Assembly (NCBI RefSeq): GCF_000715075.1
Contig: NC_134102.1
Span: 51,221,348-51,285,347, forward strand
DNA from: Nicotiana tabacum
Taxonomy: Eukaryota; Streptophyta; Magnoliopsida; Solanales; Solanaceae
Reading direction: 5' to 3'
DNA length: 64,000 bases
Of the stretch, positions 10,911 through 22,835 are shown one piece after another; within the stretch, counting starts at the first letter, position 1, and the number at the start of each line of letters is the position of its first letter. The position numbers and the translations under genes were made by a program. The notes beneath the pieces are model-generated. The model saw nothing but the letters and a program-made list of their open reading frames with translations, was not told the DNA's origin and searched no databases.

Positions 10911-13465
10911 CGATAGGACTGAGGCAGTTACATCAGACACTGTCATCACAAGTATTGTTCTGCTCTGTCATAGAGATGCATCCGTTTTATTTGACCTAGG
11001 TTCCACTTATTCGTATGTGTCATCCTATTTTGCTTTATATTTGGACGTGTCTCGTGATTCTTTGGGTACTCCTGTTTATATGTCTACACATGTAGGGGAT
11101 TCTATTATGGTAAACCGTGTCTATCGGTCGTGTTTGGTCACTATCGGGGGTTATGAGACCAGGGTTGACCTTCTACTACTCAATATTGTGGACTTTGATG
11201 TGATTTTGGGTATGGACTATTTATCACCATATCATGCTATTCTCGATTGTCACGCTAAAATCGTGACATTGGCTATGCCCGTTTTGATGCGGTTGGAGTG
11301 GAGAGGTATATTGGATTATGTTTCCAGCAGGGTGGTGTCCTTTCTAAAGGCACAATAGATGGTTGAGAAGGGGTGTTTGGCATATTTAGCTTTCGTGAGG
11401 GATGTCAGTGCTGATACTCCTATCGTTGAGTCAGTTCCGGTAGTGAGAGATTTTCCGAACGTATTCCCAACAGACATACCAGGCATGCCACCCGATAGGA
11501 ATATTGATTTTGGTATTGACTTAGTACTGGGCACTCAGCCCATCTCCATTACACCATATTGTATGGCACCAGTGGAGTTGAAGGAATTAAAGGAACAACT
11601 TCAGGAGTTGCTTGACAAGGGTTTCATCAGGCCGAGTGTTTCACCTTGGGGTGCTCTAGTTCTATTTTTGAAGAAGAAAGGCGTTTCGATGAGGATGTGT
11701 ATTGACTACAGGCAGTTGAAGAAGGTTACTGTCAAGAACAAGCACCCACTACCTTGTATTAATGACTTATTTGATCAGCTTTAGGGTGCTAGGGTTTTCT
11801 CAAAGATTGATCTGAGGTCGGGGTACCATCAGCTAAAGATCCAGGCTTCAGATATTCTGAAGACGACTTACAAGACTCGCTATGGTCACTATGAGTTTTT
11901 GGTAATGTCTTTTGGGCTGACCAATGCCCCAACAACCTTTATGCACTTGACAAACAACACGTTCCAGCCATATCTTAATTCCTTCATCATCATGTTTATT
12001 GATGATATATTAGTGTATTCTCGTAGTAGAGAGGATCATGAGAAGCACTTGAAGATCGTGCCCCAAACTTTGAGGGAGAAGAAGCGATATGCTAAATTCT
12101 CCATGTGTGTTATTTGGCTTGACTTGGTGGCATTCTTGGGCCATGTGGTATCCAGTGAGGGGATTAAGGTGGATCCAAAGAAGATTGAGGCAGTTCAGAG
12201 TTGTCCCAGACCATCTTCTGCTACTGAGATCCGAAGTTTCCTAGGATTGGCTTGGTATTATCGTCATTTTGTTGAGGGTTTCTCATCCATTGTAACACCT
12301 TTGACTAGATTGACCTAGAAGGGTACCCCATTCAGGTGGTCTGACGAGTGTGAGGAGAGATTTTAGAAGCTCAAGACTGCCTTGACTACAACTTTAGTTC
12401 TGTTTTTGCCTTCAACATTGAGTTCTTATACAGTCTATTGTGATGCTTCACAGATTTGCATCGGGTGTGTGTTGATGCAGGAGGGTAGAGTGGTTGCTTA
12501 TGCTTCGCTTCAGTTGAAGCCCTATGATAAGAACTACCCAATACACGACTTTGAGTTGGCAACCATTGTTCATGCGCTGAATATTTGGAGGCACTATCTG
12601 TACGGTATGTCGTGTGAGGTGTTCACAGATATCATGAGTTTACAACACCTATCCAAGCAAATAGATCTGAACTTGAGGCCATAGAGGTGGTTGGAGTTAC
12701 TAAAAGACTATGATATCACCATTTTTAATCATCCGGGGAAGGCCAATGTAGTTGCCGATGCATTGAGTAGGAAGGCTGAGAGCATGGGGAGTCCTGCTTT
12801 TATTCTAGCTGGGGAGAGACTGTTAGCTTTGGATGTTTAGGCTTTGGCCAACAGATTCTTGAGGTTGGATGTTTTGGAGCCTAGCCTGGTTCTTGCTTGC
12901 ATGACCCCCCACTTACTTGTCCTTAAGGACACGGTGCAGCACGACGATGCCAAGGAAATTACTATTGGTAATGATGGGAAGTTTAGGATGCAGGGCCAGA
13001 TTTGTGTTCCTAATGTTGCTGGATTACGGAAGCTGATACTTGAGAAGACCCATAGTTCACGGTATTCCATTCATCCGGGTGCCACAAAAATGTACCATGA
13101 TTTGAGGCAACACTACTAGTAGAAAAGATTGAAGAAAGATATTGTGGAGTATGTGGCTCAATGTTTGAACTGTTAGCAAGTGAAGTACGAGCATCAGAGA
13201 CCGGGTTGGTTACTTCAGAGGCTTGATATTCCGGAGTGGAAGTGGGAGCGTATCACTATGGATTTTGTAGTTGGACTTACTCGTACTTGAGGATATTTGA
13301 CGTTGTGTGCGTTATTGTAGACATAATGACCAAGTCTTCACACTTCATTACAGTCGAGCATCCATATGGCTCATTATAAGGCCTCATATGGGAGGCGATA
13401 TCATTCTCCGGTTGGTTGGTTTGAGCCTGGGGAGGCTAGGTTGTTTGAGCCTTAGTGTACCATCA
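10911..13465 (+). pseudogene. pol of element B (PR-RT-RH, partial IN)
   Basis: Protease: VLFDLGSTYSYVSSYF near 10,985-11,030 (canonical DSG/DPGST box reads D-L-GST). RT from about 11,440: [30 protein letters not shown], and the catalytic [11 protein letters not shown] box at about 12,000. RNase H: YTVYCDASQI near 12,430. Integrase: the HHCC finger begins at HSSRYSIHPGA (13,050), but after FDVVCVIVDIMTKS near 13,300 the sequence jumps to SYGRRYH (about 13,380), so most of the catalytic core is deleted. Stops include 11,356, 11,782, 12,316, 12,364, 12,682, 12,838, 13,117 and 13,120. Ends at a chimeric junction. Confidence 0.88.
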
Positions 13466-13469
13466 CACA

Positions 13470-13905
13470 TGCCAAGAGAAAAGGCCATGGTCTTATGTTT
13501 ATGAATTCCCTCTTTCAATTGTGCCAACAATGGATCGTTGTATTGCTTCTCCTTAACTTCCACCATAAGTGATGATTCAGTCCTATTTTGTACAATCAAC
13601 CCTCCTTCACTAGAGTCCGCAAGACGAACTCCCAAACTAGCCAATCGGTGAACTTCCTTGGCCAATGGCCTTTGATATGCCTCCAAGTGAGCCAAACTAC
13701 CCATAGATTTTCGGCTAAGAGCATCCGCCATAACATTGGCCTTTCCCAGGTTATCCTCTGATATCAATGTCGTAGTCCTTGAGTAACTCAAGCCATCTTC
13801 TCAGCCTCAGATTCAATTCCTTCTGCTTGAAAATATATTGAAGGTTATTATGGTCAGTGAATATATCTACACGAACCCAATACGGTTCCCTCCGGTATGT
13901 AATCT
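13470..13905 (-). pseudogene. gypsy pol fragment (RNase H end to integrase start)
   Basis: Minus-strand reading gives NVMADALSRKSMGSLAHLEA, then a linker with GVRLADSSEGGLIVQN, EVKEKQYNDPLLAQLKEGIH and KTMAFSLGMCDGTLR. This is the junction between RNase H and the integrase zinc finger in a gypsy lineage close to but distinct from the Tekay copies nearby: its linker differs from those at 12,770-12,960 and 58,850-59,030. About 430 bp survive between two recombination-like junctions. Confidence 0.8.
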
Positions 13906-14240
13906 CGAGTCCGCTTGTCCCTTATAATGGACACTTTAGTGCGCTTTAACATCGCCCCTTGGGGGATGTCAACTCCTCCAATAATCATGTTAATGACGTG
14001 TTGAGGTTACTCTTGCTCGATCTTCTTATTGGAGTCCTTATTCCTAAAGTGAATTTTGGCTCGATCACTCAGAAACTCTCGGAGGTGTCCGTTATTGAAT
14101 AACCGCGCTACTTCTTCTCTCAGTTGTTGGAAGTCTTCGATTCTGTGGCTGTGAGTGACATGATATTTACACATTAGGTTGGGGTCCCTTTGGGCAGGAT
14201 CACATTGCAGTGGTCGAGGCCACTTAGTATCTTTGATTCG
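13906..14240 (-). pseudogene. Tat/Ogre-lineage gag fragment
   Basis: On the minus strand, from about 14,180 downward, the translation gives LMCKYHVTHSHRIEDF, QLREEVARLFNNGHLREFL, SDRAKIHFRNKDSNKK, then a stop (near 14,010) and HVINMIIGGVDIPQGAMLKR ending in RDKRTRDYI. The KYHxxxxHxxxDCxxL/GHLREFL pattern is typical of the gag C-terminal region of plant Tat-lineage Ty3/gypsy elements. It is too short and broken to function and abuts an unrelated LTR on one side and another gypsy lineage on the other. Confidence 0.75.
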
Positions 14241-14297
14241 TCTGATGGCTGATATGATGTCGGCAACATCGACGTTTGATGGCTGATATGATGTCGT
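14241..14297. repeat. direct repeat of 19 bp
   Basis: gatggctgatatgatgtcg occurs twice, at about 14,243 and 14,279, at the boundary between the Tat fragment and the following LTR. Possibly a filler or slippage product of the junction. Confidence 0.7.
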
Positions 14298-14329
14298 CCA
14301 ATGCTGGTATGATTTTTTCTGCTTCCACG

Positions 14330-16345
14330 AGTTCTTGCGTGGTCAGGAGTTCCGCTTTTGCAGGTTGGTGAAAGCAAGTGCGTGTTCGCATTTGCGATGG
14401 GTCTATCGCAGATGCGGGTTTGTGGCTCAAGGTAACTGTCCGCTTATGCGGATAATCTATCGCTTTCGCGATGTCGTAGATGCAACCTTGTTTGCTCATA
14501 TGCAGGTCTTGGTCTTGGTAGGCTGTTGTCGTAGATGCGATTATTTTCTCGTAGGTGCGAGAGCGCAGATGCGCTACCTTGTCCGCAAATATGGAAATGC
14601 CTAGGCAGCTTCATATATATCAAGGGTTTGATATTTTTAGCATATCTTGAGTTGTAGACCTCGGCTTTAGGCGATTTTGGAGGGTTTCTTCATGGTTTGG
14701 ATTGGGATAAATGTTCTTTATCCGAATTTGATTATATTTCATGATTCCATCTTTGTTTTTAATATTAAATTAGTGATTTGAATGGGAGAAAATGAGAATT
14801 TTTGTATAAACTTTCAAAAATATAAAATGAGGAGTTGAAGGCCGATTTGATGTCGGAATTGGATAATTTTGGTATGGTTGGACTCATATCGGAATGGGTG
14901 TTTGTATTTTGTTAATTTTGTCGGGTTCCGAGGTGCGGGCCCGGGGTGACTTTTTTGGGTTGATTTTTTAGTTTTCATTAAAGATCGAAGCTTTATTATC
15001 TGGAATGGTTTCCTATGGTTTTTATTTATGATATTAAGTTATTTTGGCTAGATTTGAGCCGTTCGGAGATTGTTTCACATGAGAAGGTCATTTTAGAGTA
15101 TCGGTTTAGCTTCTTTTAGGTAAGTATCTTGCCTAACTTTGTGTGGGAGAACTACCCCTTAGGATTTGAGTCGTTTGTGCTATTTTGTGTCATGTGAAAG
15201 CCGTATACGCGAGATGACGAGTATGTGCTCGGGCTTATATGTGAACATTGACCGGTTTAGACTCTTAGGCTTCTTTCATGTACTTATTTGGAATTGTTAG
15301 CACATGTTATATGTTTTACTCGTCATGTCTACTATCACATACTTTATTTGAAGTGGTCGTTACATGTCACATTCCTTACTTGTCGAGTTTGCTCTTATAT
15401 GCTTTATTTGAAGTTGTTATCACTTTTATTATTATGTGATTTCTTTTATCGTGGAGTTACTTTCAGTTGAAATTTTTGTTACATGATATCCTTTTGTTGC
15501 CGGATTATTCACATGCATTTAGACGTAGTACTAGTTCGTACCATCTCTTTCATTGTTAGCCTATTCATACACTAGAATCCGAAGTTTGCCATTTCATAGA
15601 AATACTTTCACTATTGAGTTTATCCTTAAACAATTAATTAGGATAAAGGTTATCGGAAGTCATTAATATATTTTAATTGAAGTTGTGTTTAAAGAGGGTG
15701 TTGTTCCTTGTTGAGTTACTCTTCCGTTCATTTTGTTGTTATTGAGATTCTATATACATTGTGTTGAGTCGTGGGCTATTTGTTGTGGAAATATTGATAT
15801 CGTTGGATCTTTGGAAAGATTGTGACCTATGGGTACTTGTGATACGAGTTTATATGTTATGTTGTTGTGATGATAGCACATGTGAATTGTTGTGTGGTTT
15901 GGTTGTTGTTATGCGGAGTATAAGGGCGGCATTTCACCGTTGTTGTTATGCGGGGTATAAGGGTGGCATCTCACTGTTGTTGAATGTACGGAGTGATATG
16001 AGTGGCTATTGTTTTATTGTCCGGGTGGAGTGATAAGGGTGGCTATTATACAGAATGATACGGGTGGCTACCAGAGAGATAAGGGTGGCTAATGATATTG
16101 TCAGGGCAGAATGATACGGGTGGCTATCGGAGAGATAAGGGTGGCAATGTCAGGGATGATGTGTGATGGCTTGGGGATATTGTGTTGGTGGTTTTCATGT
16201 GATGGTGTGCTTTTCCTTGTGTATGTCATACACCTTGCATGACTTGTTTTGTTGCTTTGATGAGCAACTCGATTTCTTTGATATTACTTGTTGACTTGGG
16301 CTACAGTAGTACACTCGCACAAGCATACACCATAGCATGCCACTT
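14330..16345 (+). repeat. Tekay-type LTR fragment, plus orientation
   Basis: Matches the body of the element B LTR from the GC-rich array onward. It shows cgcatttgcg/cgcagatgcgg motifs (14,340-14,600), a TATA-like catatatatc (about 14,610), the GGTAAGTATCTTG donor-like motif (GT at 15,120-15,121), and a minisatellite at 15,895-16,155. It lacks the U3 start and is cut at about 16,345 by the minus-strand LTR beginning at 16,350. Short ORFs inside are incidental. Confidence 0.75.
15895..16155 (+). repeat. minisatellite in LTR (ataagggtggcat units)
   Basis: About nine degenerate copies of a 20-35 bp unit with the core gataagggtggctat or gatacgggtggctat, interspersed with cagaatg/cagagag spacers. 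The related core in element B (8,430-8,560) has only three or four copies, so the block varies between LTRs. Confidence 0.8.
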
Positions 16346-16349
16346 ATAC

Positions 16350-18937
16350 TAGCTATCAAGACCCAAATCTCACATGTCGTGATGTCACCTATCGCAATAC
16401 TAGGCAAGCCGACAATCATAATAAATCACGCATAATTAAATTTGAAAACATAACAAAATAAGATTAAGAGTAAAATCTCATAAATACTGACACAAGAATA
16501 CCGCGACTCAATACAATATTTCCCCAAAATTCGGGTGTCACTAAGTATATGAGCATCTATACAATAACATGGTCTGACTGCTGAAACACTAACTAGGAAG
16601 GTAGAACAATATAAATAAAACTAAAAGATAAAGGAGGAGAGTAAAGGTCTGCGGACGCCAAAACAGCTAACTCAAGAATCTCTGAACTGATAATGCTCCA
16701 AAATCAGCAACCACCGTACCCGGAAGTACCTGGATCTGCAAACGAAGTGCAGAGTATAGTATGAGTACAACCGACCCAATGTACTCAATAAGTAACAAGA
16801 CTAACCTTGGGCTTAAAGCAGTGACGAGCTCAACAGGTAGTCCAAATACAGAAATAACAGTACAGAAATGTAGACATGCTTTCAAGTTCAACAATTAAGC
16901 TCAAACGAGGTAAAATACGCCAAGTATAACTGAAATGAGGAATGATACATCTCTATAAAAATCATATGTGTACTCTCGGAGAATCAATTCACTCAGTCCT
17001 TCCATTCACTTAGTCCTCACAATCACTTAGTCCTCACAGTTACTCAATCCTCCCAATAGATCGACACTCGCACTCAGTAGATAACTGCGCTCATTGCTGG
17101 TGAGTCAGACTCCAGAGGGGAGGATCCCGCACAAGCGCTATAATAAGCCAATCATGGCATGAATCAGTAAAGCCTGCTGCGGTGTGCAGCCAGATCCCAT
17201 AAACATCCTCACAATCAGGCCCTCGGCCTCACTCGGTCATCAATCTCTCCAGTATCTCAGACTCACAAGTATCATGATAATCAGCCCAAACAATGATGAT
17301 ATGATGTATCAATAAATGGAAACAGAGACTGAGATATGATATGCAAATGATAGATGTGACTGAGTATATAATTGCAAATTAAGAAAATAATTCAACAGCA
17401 ACACGACCTTCGTGGGTGCCAAAAATACCAGCATATATCCTAAGCATGATTTCTAACATGAATCACAGCTCAATTTCTTTAACACACGGCGAATATATGG
17501 AAAATAAAGAGTTATATGACTACACAGTTCCACAGAATTGACCGAGTCATAATTCCTATGGTGCACGCCCACACGCCCGTCACCTAGCATGTGCGTCACC
17601 TCAACACCAACCACATAACACGTAATTCAGGGATGCATACCCTCAAGTTTAGAAGTGTTACTTACCTCAACCGTGCGAATCTCTACTCCAATAAGACCTT
17701 GCCTCGCGAATTGGCCTCTGAAAGCCTTGAATCTAGCCACAAACAACTCGATATAATCAACACAAGCTATAGGAAACAATTCCATATGAAAATTCTAAGT
17801 TCTTAATCAAAAGTCAAAAAGTCAACTCAAAAGGTCAACCACGAGCCCACGTCTCGGAACCCAACAAAAGTTACAAAATACAAACACCCATTCAACCACG
17901 AGTCCAACCATACTAAAATTACCCAAATCACCGCCCAAATTCCCAATTCTTACTCTCCAATACCTAGCCCAAAACTCCAAAATTTCCACCTTAAAAACAC
18001 ATAAACTAGGTGGGAAATTCGATGGGTAATCAATATAATTAGAAAACAATGACCAAAAGTGGCTTACCTCAAGAAATCTCGCGAAACCCCTCTCAAACAT
18101 CGCCTCCAACCGAGCTTCTAAAGTCAAAAAAGGAGAAAATCACAGAAACCCTTCGAAATATAATCTATCTAGAAAATTCGCACCTGCGAAGCCACTTAAC
18201 CGACTTGCACCTGTGACCAAATCCATTGCAGGTGCGATCGCACCAGACATCATCAGTGCAGAAATTTCCCTAAGTCAAATTCTAATCCGAATCACCCCTA
18301 AGGCCCCCGGGAGCTCAACCAAACATACCAAAAAGTCTTAAAACATGATACGAACTTAGTCGAGGCCTCAAATCACATCAAACAATATCAAAAATATGAA
18401 TCGCACCTCAATTCAAGCCTAACGAAAACTAATGAATTCCAACTTCTACAATCGATATCGAAACCTATCAAATCAACTCCGATTGACCTCAAATTTTGCA
18501 CAGAAATCATAAATGACACAATGGACCTACTCCAACTTCCAGAACCAAAATCCGAGCCCGGTAACCATAAGTCAACTCTCGGTCAAACTTCTCAATTCTT
18601 CAAACTTCTATTTTTTCAACTTTCGCCAATTCAAGCCAAAATCATCTGCGGACCTCCAAATCAGTATCCGGACACGCTCCTAAGTCTAAAATCACCGTAC
18701 GGAGCTATCGGAACCATCAAAACTCCATTCTAGAGTCATTTACACATAAGTCAACATCCGGTCAACTCTTTTAGCTTAAGCTTCCAACCTTGGGACTAAG
18801 TGTCCCAATTCATTCTGAAACATCTCCGGAACCGAATCAACTACCCCGACAAGTCACATAATAGCAATTGAGCATAGAATAAGCAACAAATGGGGGAAGG
18901 GGCTACAACACTCAAAATGACCGATCGGGTCGTTATA
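16350..18937 (-). repeat. 3' LTR of element C (about 2.59 kb)
   Basis: The right end on the plus strand reads gaccgatcgggtcgttata directly before the pyrimidine-rich complement of the PPT. The left end (tcaagacccaaatctcac) matches the LTR end seen at 54,526 and 62,605. On the minus strand it holds a small GC-rich array with a gcaggtgcgatcgcacc palindrome (18,176-18,250), two GAGGTAAG donor-like motifs (near 18,066 and 17,665) and a 17-bp minisatellite (cacttagtcctcacaat type, about 16,990-17,056). Confidence 0.82.
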
Positions 18938-21900
18938 TCCTCCCCCTCTTAAACAAATGTTCGTCCTCGAACGGGTCTAGATTCATACCTGGACTCTCAA
19001 ATAGGCGGGGATATCTGCTCCGCATCTCCCACTTGGTCTCCCAAGTATCCTCCTCGACTAGCTGACGTCTCCACTGCACCTTCACTAAAACTATGTTCTT
19101 TCACCTCAACTTTAGAACATGTCGATCAAAGATTGCCACCGGCTCCACATCATAAGTCAAATCACCATCCAACTGAACCCTGCTGAAGTCGAAAACATGA
19201 GATGGATCGCCGACATACTTCCGGAGCATGGATATATGAAACACTGGATGAACACTTGATAGACTGGGCGGCATTGCAAGCTTGTAAGCCACCTCTCCAA
19301 TCCTCTCAAGCACCTCAAAAGGCCCAATATACCAAGGGCTCAACTTGCACTTCCTCTCGAACCTCATAACACCCTTCATGGGTGAAAATCTGAGCAGTAC
19401 CTTCTCTCCCACCATGTAAGCAACATCACAAACCTTCCGATCGGTGTAACTCTTCTGTCTAGACTGCGTCGTGGGAAGCCGATTCTGAATCAACTTAACC
19501 TTGTCCAAAGCATCCTGAACCAAGTCAGTACCCAATAGCCTAGCCTCACTCTACTCAAACCAAACCACCGGAGACCGACACCGTCTCCCATACAAAGCCT
19601 CATATGGAGCCATATGAATGCTCGATTGGTAGCTGTTGTTGTAGGTAAACTCGGCAATTGGCAGAAACTGATCCCAAGAACCCCTGAAATCCATGACACA
19701 AGCGTGTAGCATATCCTCCAATATCAGAATAGTGCGCTCAGACTATCCATCTGTCTGAGGGTGGAATTTTTTACTCAACTCAATCTGTGTGCCTAACTCT
19801 CGATGCACTGCTCTCCAACTGCGATGTAAACTACGTGCCCAGATCTGAAATGATGGACACCCGCACACCGTGAAAGAGAACAATATCGCGGATGTAGATC
19901 TCAGCCAACCACTCCAAAGAATAAGTAGTCCCAACTAGAATGAAATGCGCGGACTTGGTCAACCGATCCACAATCACCCAAATAGCATCAAACTTCCTCG
20001 AAGTCTGTGGAAGCCCAACTTCGAAGTCCATGGTGATACACTCCTATTTCCACTCTGGGATCTCAAGCCTCTGAGGCACTCCGCCCGGTCTCTGATGCTC
20101 GTACTTCACCTGCTGACAATTTAGGCACCGAGATACAAACCCCACTATGCCTTTCTTCATCCTCCTCCACCAATAGTGCTGCCTCAAGTCCTGACACATC
20201 ATTGCGGCACCCAGATGAATGGAATACTGCGAACTGTGGGCCTCCTCAAGAATTAACTCACGTAGCCCATCTACTTTGGGTAAACAGATCCGACCATGTA
20301 TCCTCAATACCCCATAATCCCCAATAGTAACCTCCTTGGCATCGCCATACTAAACCGCGTCTTTGAGGACAAGCAAATGGGGGTCATCATGCTGACGCTC
20401 TCTGATGCGATCATATAAGGAAGATTGAGAAACCACACAAGCTAGAACCCGACTGTGCTCCGAAATATTCAACCTCACGAACTGATTAGCCAATTCCTGA
20501 ACATCTGATGCAAGTGGTCTCTTACTAACGGGAATAAATGCAAGGCTACCCATACTCACTGCCTTTCTACTCAAGGCATCAGCCACCAGATTTGCTTTCC
20601 TGGGATGATACAAAATGGTAATATCATAGTCCTTAAGCAGCTCCAACCATCTCCGCGGCCTCAAATTTAGATTCTTTTGTTTGAATAAGTATTGGAGACT
20701 CCGATGATCCGTAAATACCTCACAAGACACACCATAGAGATAATGCTTCCAAATTATCAATGCATGAACGATGGCTGCCAACTCTAAATCATGAACATGG
20801 TAGTTCTTCTCATGAGGCTTCAAATGGCACGAAGCATAAGCAATCACTCTACCCTCCTGCATCAAGACACTCCCAATACTAATCTGAGAAGTATCACGAT
20901 ACAATGTATAAGCTGAAGGCAAAACTAGCACTGGAGCTGTGGTCAAGGCAGTTTTGAGCTTCTGAAAGCACTCCTCACACTCATCCGACCACCTGAATGG
21001 AGCACCCTTCTGGGTCAATTTGGTCAAAGGCACTGTAATGGGTGAGAAACCCTCCACAAAGCGACGATAATATCCGGCCAAGCTGAGAAAACTCTGAATC
21101 TGAGTAGCTGAAGACAATTTGGGCCAATTCATAACTGCCTCTATCTTCTTTGGATCCACCTTAACCCCATCACTAGAAAACACGTGCCCCAAGAACGCCA
21201 CCGAACTGAGACAAAACTCACTTGGATAACTTGGCATAAAGCTTCTCCTCCCTCAACCTCTGAAAAACAATCATCTAATGTTGAGCATGCTCCTCCTGGT
21301 TACGTGAGTACACTAGGATATCATCAATAAATACTATGACAAACGAATCAAGATAGGGTTGGAATACACTGTTCATCAGATGCATAAATGTTGTTGGGCG
21401 TTAGTTAGCCCGAACGACCTCACAAGGAACTCATAGTGATCATAACGGATCCTGAATGCCGTCTTCAAAATATCCGAGTCCCGAATCTTCAACTGGTGAT
21501 ACCCAGACCTCAAATTAATCTTAGAGAACACCCTCGCTCCCTGAAGTTGGTCAAATAAATCATCAATGCGTGGCAAAGGATATTTTTTCTTAATTGTAAC
21601 TTTGTTCAACTGCCTATAGTTGATGCACATCCGCATAGTACCATCCTTCTTCTTCACAAACAGAACTAGTGCACCCCAAGGCGACACACTAGACCTAATA
21701 AACCCCTTATCAAGAAGCTCCTAAAGCTGCTCTTTCAATTCCTTCAACTCTGTTGGTTCCATACGATATGGAGGAACAGAGATGGGCTGAGTACCCGGCA
21801 CTAAGTCAATACCAAAATCAATATCCATGTCGGGTGGCATGCCTGGTAGGTCTGCAGGAAACACATCCAGAAAGTCTCGCACTACCGGAACAGAATCAAT

Positions 21901-22470
21901 GGTAGGAGTATCATCACCAACATCTCTCACAAAATCCAAATATGATAGACACCCCTTCCCAACCATCCGTTGGGCCTTTAGATATGAAATCGCCCTGCTG
22001 GGAACATAACCTAAAGAACCTCTCCACTCAATCCTTGGCAACCCCGGCATCGCCAATGTCACGGTCTTAGCGTGATAATCCAGAATAACATGACATGGAG
22101 ATAACCAATCCATACCCAAAATCACATTGAAATCAACCATACTAAATAATAAGAGATCAAATCTAGTCTCCAATCCTCCAATGGTCACCATACACGACTG
22201 ATACACACGGTCCACAATAATAGTATCGCCCACCGGCGTAGATACATGAACAGGTGAAACTAAGGACTCACGAGGCATATCCAAATAATGAGTAAAATAG
22301 GATGATACATAGGAATAAGTAGAACCGTGGTCAAATAATATGGAAGCATCTCTGTGGCACACTGAGACAATATATATGATCACTGCATCTGAAGCAACGG
22401 CCACTGGCCTAGAAGGAATAGCATAAAATCGAGCATGACCGCCACCTGATCGGCCTCCCACTCTAGGGTG
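18938..22470 (-). pseudogene. pol of element C (PR-RT-RH-IN-chromodomain)
   Basis: Protease: LFDHGSTYSYVSSYF near 22,330 (DHGST in place of D-S/T-G). [22 protein letters not shown] near 21,670, [13 protein letters not shown], and the FIDD box in the broken region around 21,320. RNase [19 protein letters not shown] near 20,900. Integrase: zinc finger [33 protein letters not shown], core MDFEVGLPQTSRKFDAIW (first Asp region) and FHPQTDG followed by a stop near 19,745. C-terminus: GPFEVLERIGEVAYKLA, then a degraded chromodomain-like tail (QWRRQLVEEDTWE) at 18,990-19,090, typical of chromoviruses that target heterochromatin. Stops and frameshifts occur throughout, so it is inactive. Confidence 0.87.
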
Positions 22471-22829
22471 AACTCTAGCTCCCTAAGCCCCACCCCAAGC
22501 TAGCTGAGTGGGTGGTGAAGTAACTGGTGCGGAAGTCACCGCCTGACCCTTCTGCTGAACTAGACCTCCAAAGCGACGGGGACACTATCTCCACACATGC
22601 CCAAACTCCCTGCACTTGAAGCAACTCCCCGCTGGTGGTGGGAACTGAATCGGTCCCTGAGAACTAGAATAACTTCTAGAAGGACCTGGCACAGATGAAC
22701 CCTGAACCGATGGAGCACGGGATGAACTCTGAGCTGGGAGAGCACTGAGAGATAAGGACGACCCCTATTGTGGTAGGATTGCCCCCCAAATGGAAAACCG
22801 CTAAAACCACCCGAACCGCGAGGACTCTT
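22471..22829 (-). pseudogene. gag C-terminal remnant of element C
   Basis: Minus-strand frames give [23 protein letters not shown] next to the break at 22,829, serine/glutamine-rich gag linker, then FKCREFGHVW-type zinc-knuckle sequence near 22,600. The homologous segment in element D is at about 61,080-61,400. Residues beyond 22,829 in the open frame are antisense to the Athila element and not gag. Confidence 0.75.
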
Positions 22830-22835
22830 GATGAT

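Larger units (their letters stand above)
6404..13465 (+). mobile_element. Tekay-type chromovirus B, 3'-truncated
   Basis: Order on the plus strand: 5' LTR (6,404-9,345), tRNA-iMet primer site, gag, protease, RT, RNase H, start of integrase, then an abrupt end near 13,465. Most of the integrase core and the whole 3' end are missing. All coding parts carry many nonsense codons. The LTR start lies inside the older LTR ending at 6,403, so this is a younger insertion than that LTR. Confidence 0.85.
16350..22829 (-). mobile_element. Tekay-type chromovirus C, 5'-truncated
   Basis: Minus-strand order: partial gag (22,829 down), protease, RT, RNase H, integrase with chromodomain, PPT (18,938-18,950), 3' LTR (18,937 to 16,350). 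The 5' LTR, PBS and N-terminal gag are missing: the sequence changes at about 22,829 into a plus-strand Athila-lineage protease/RT region. All reading frames are broken, but the domain order is intact. Confidence 0.85.
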
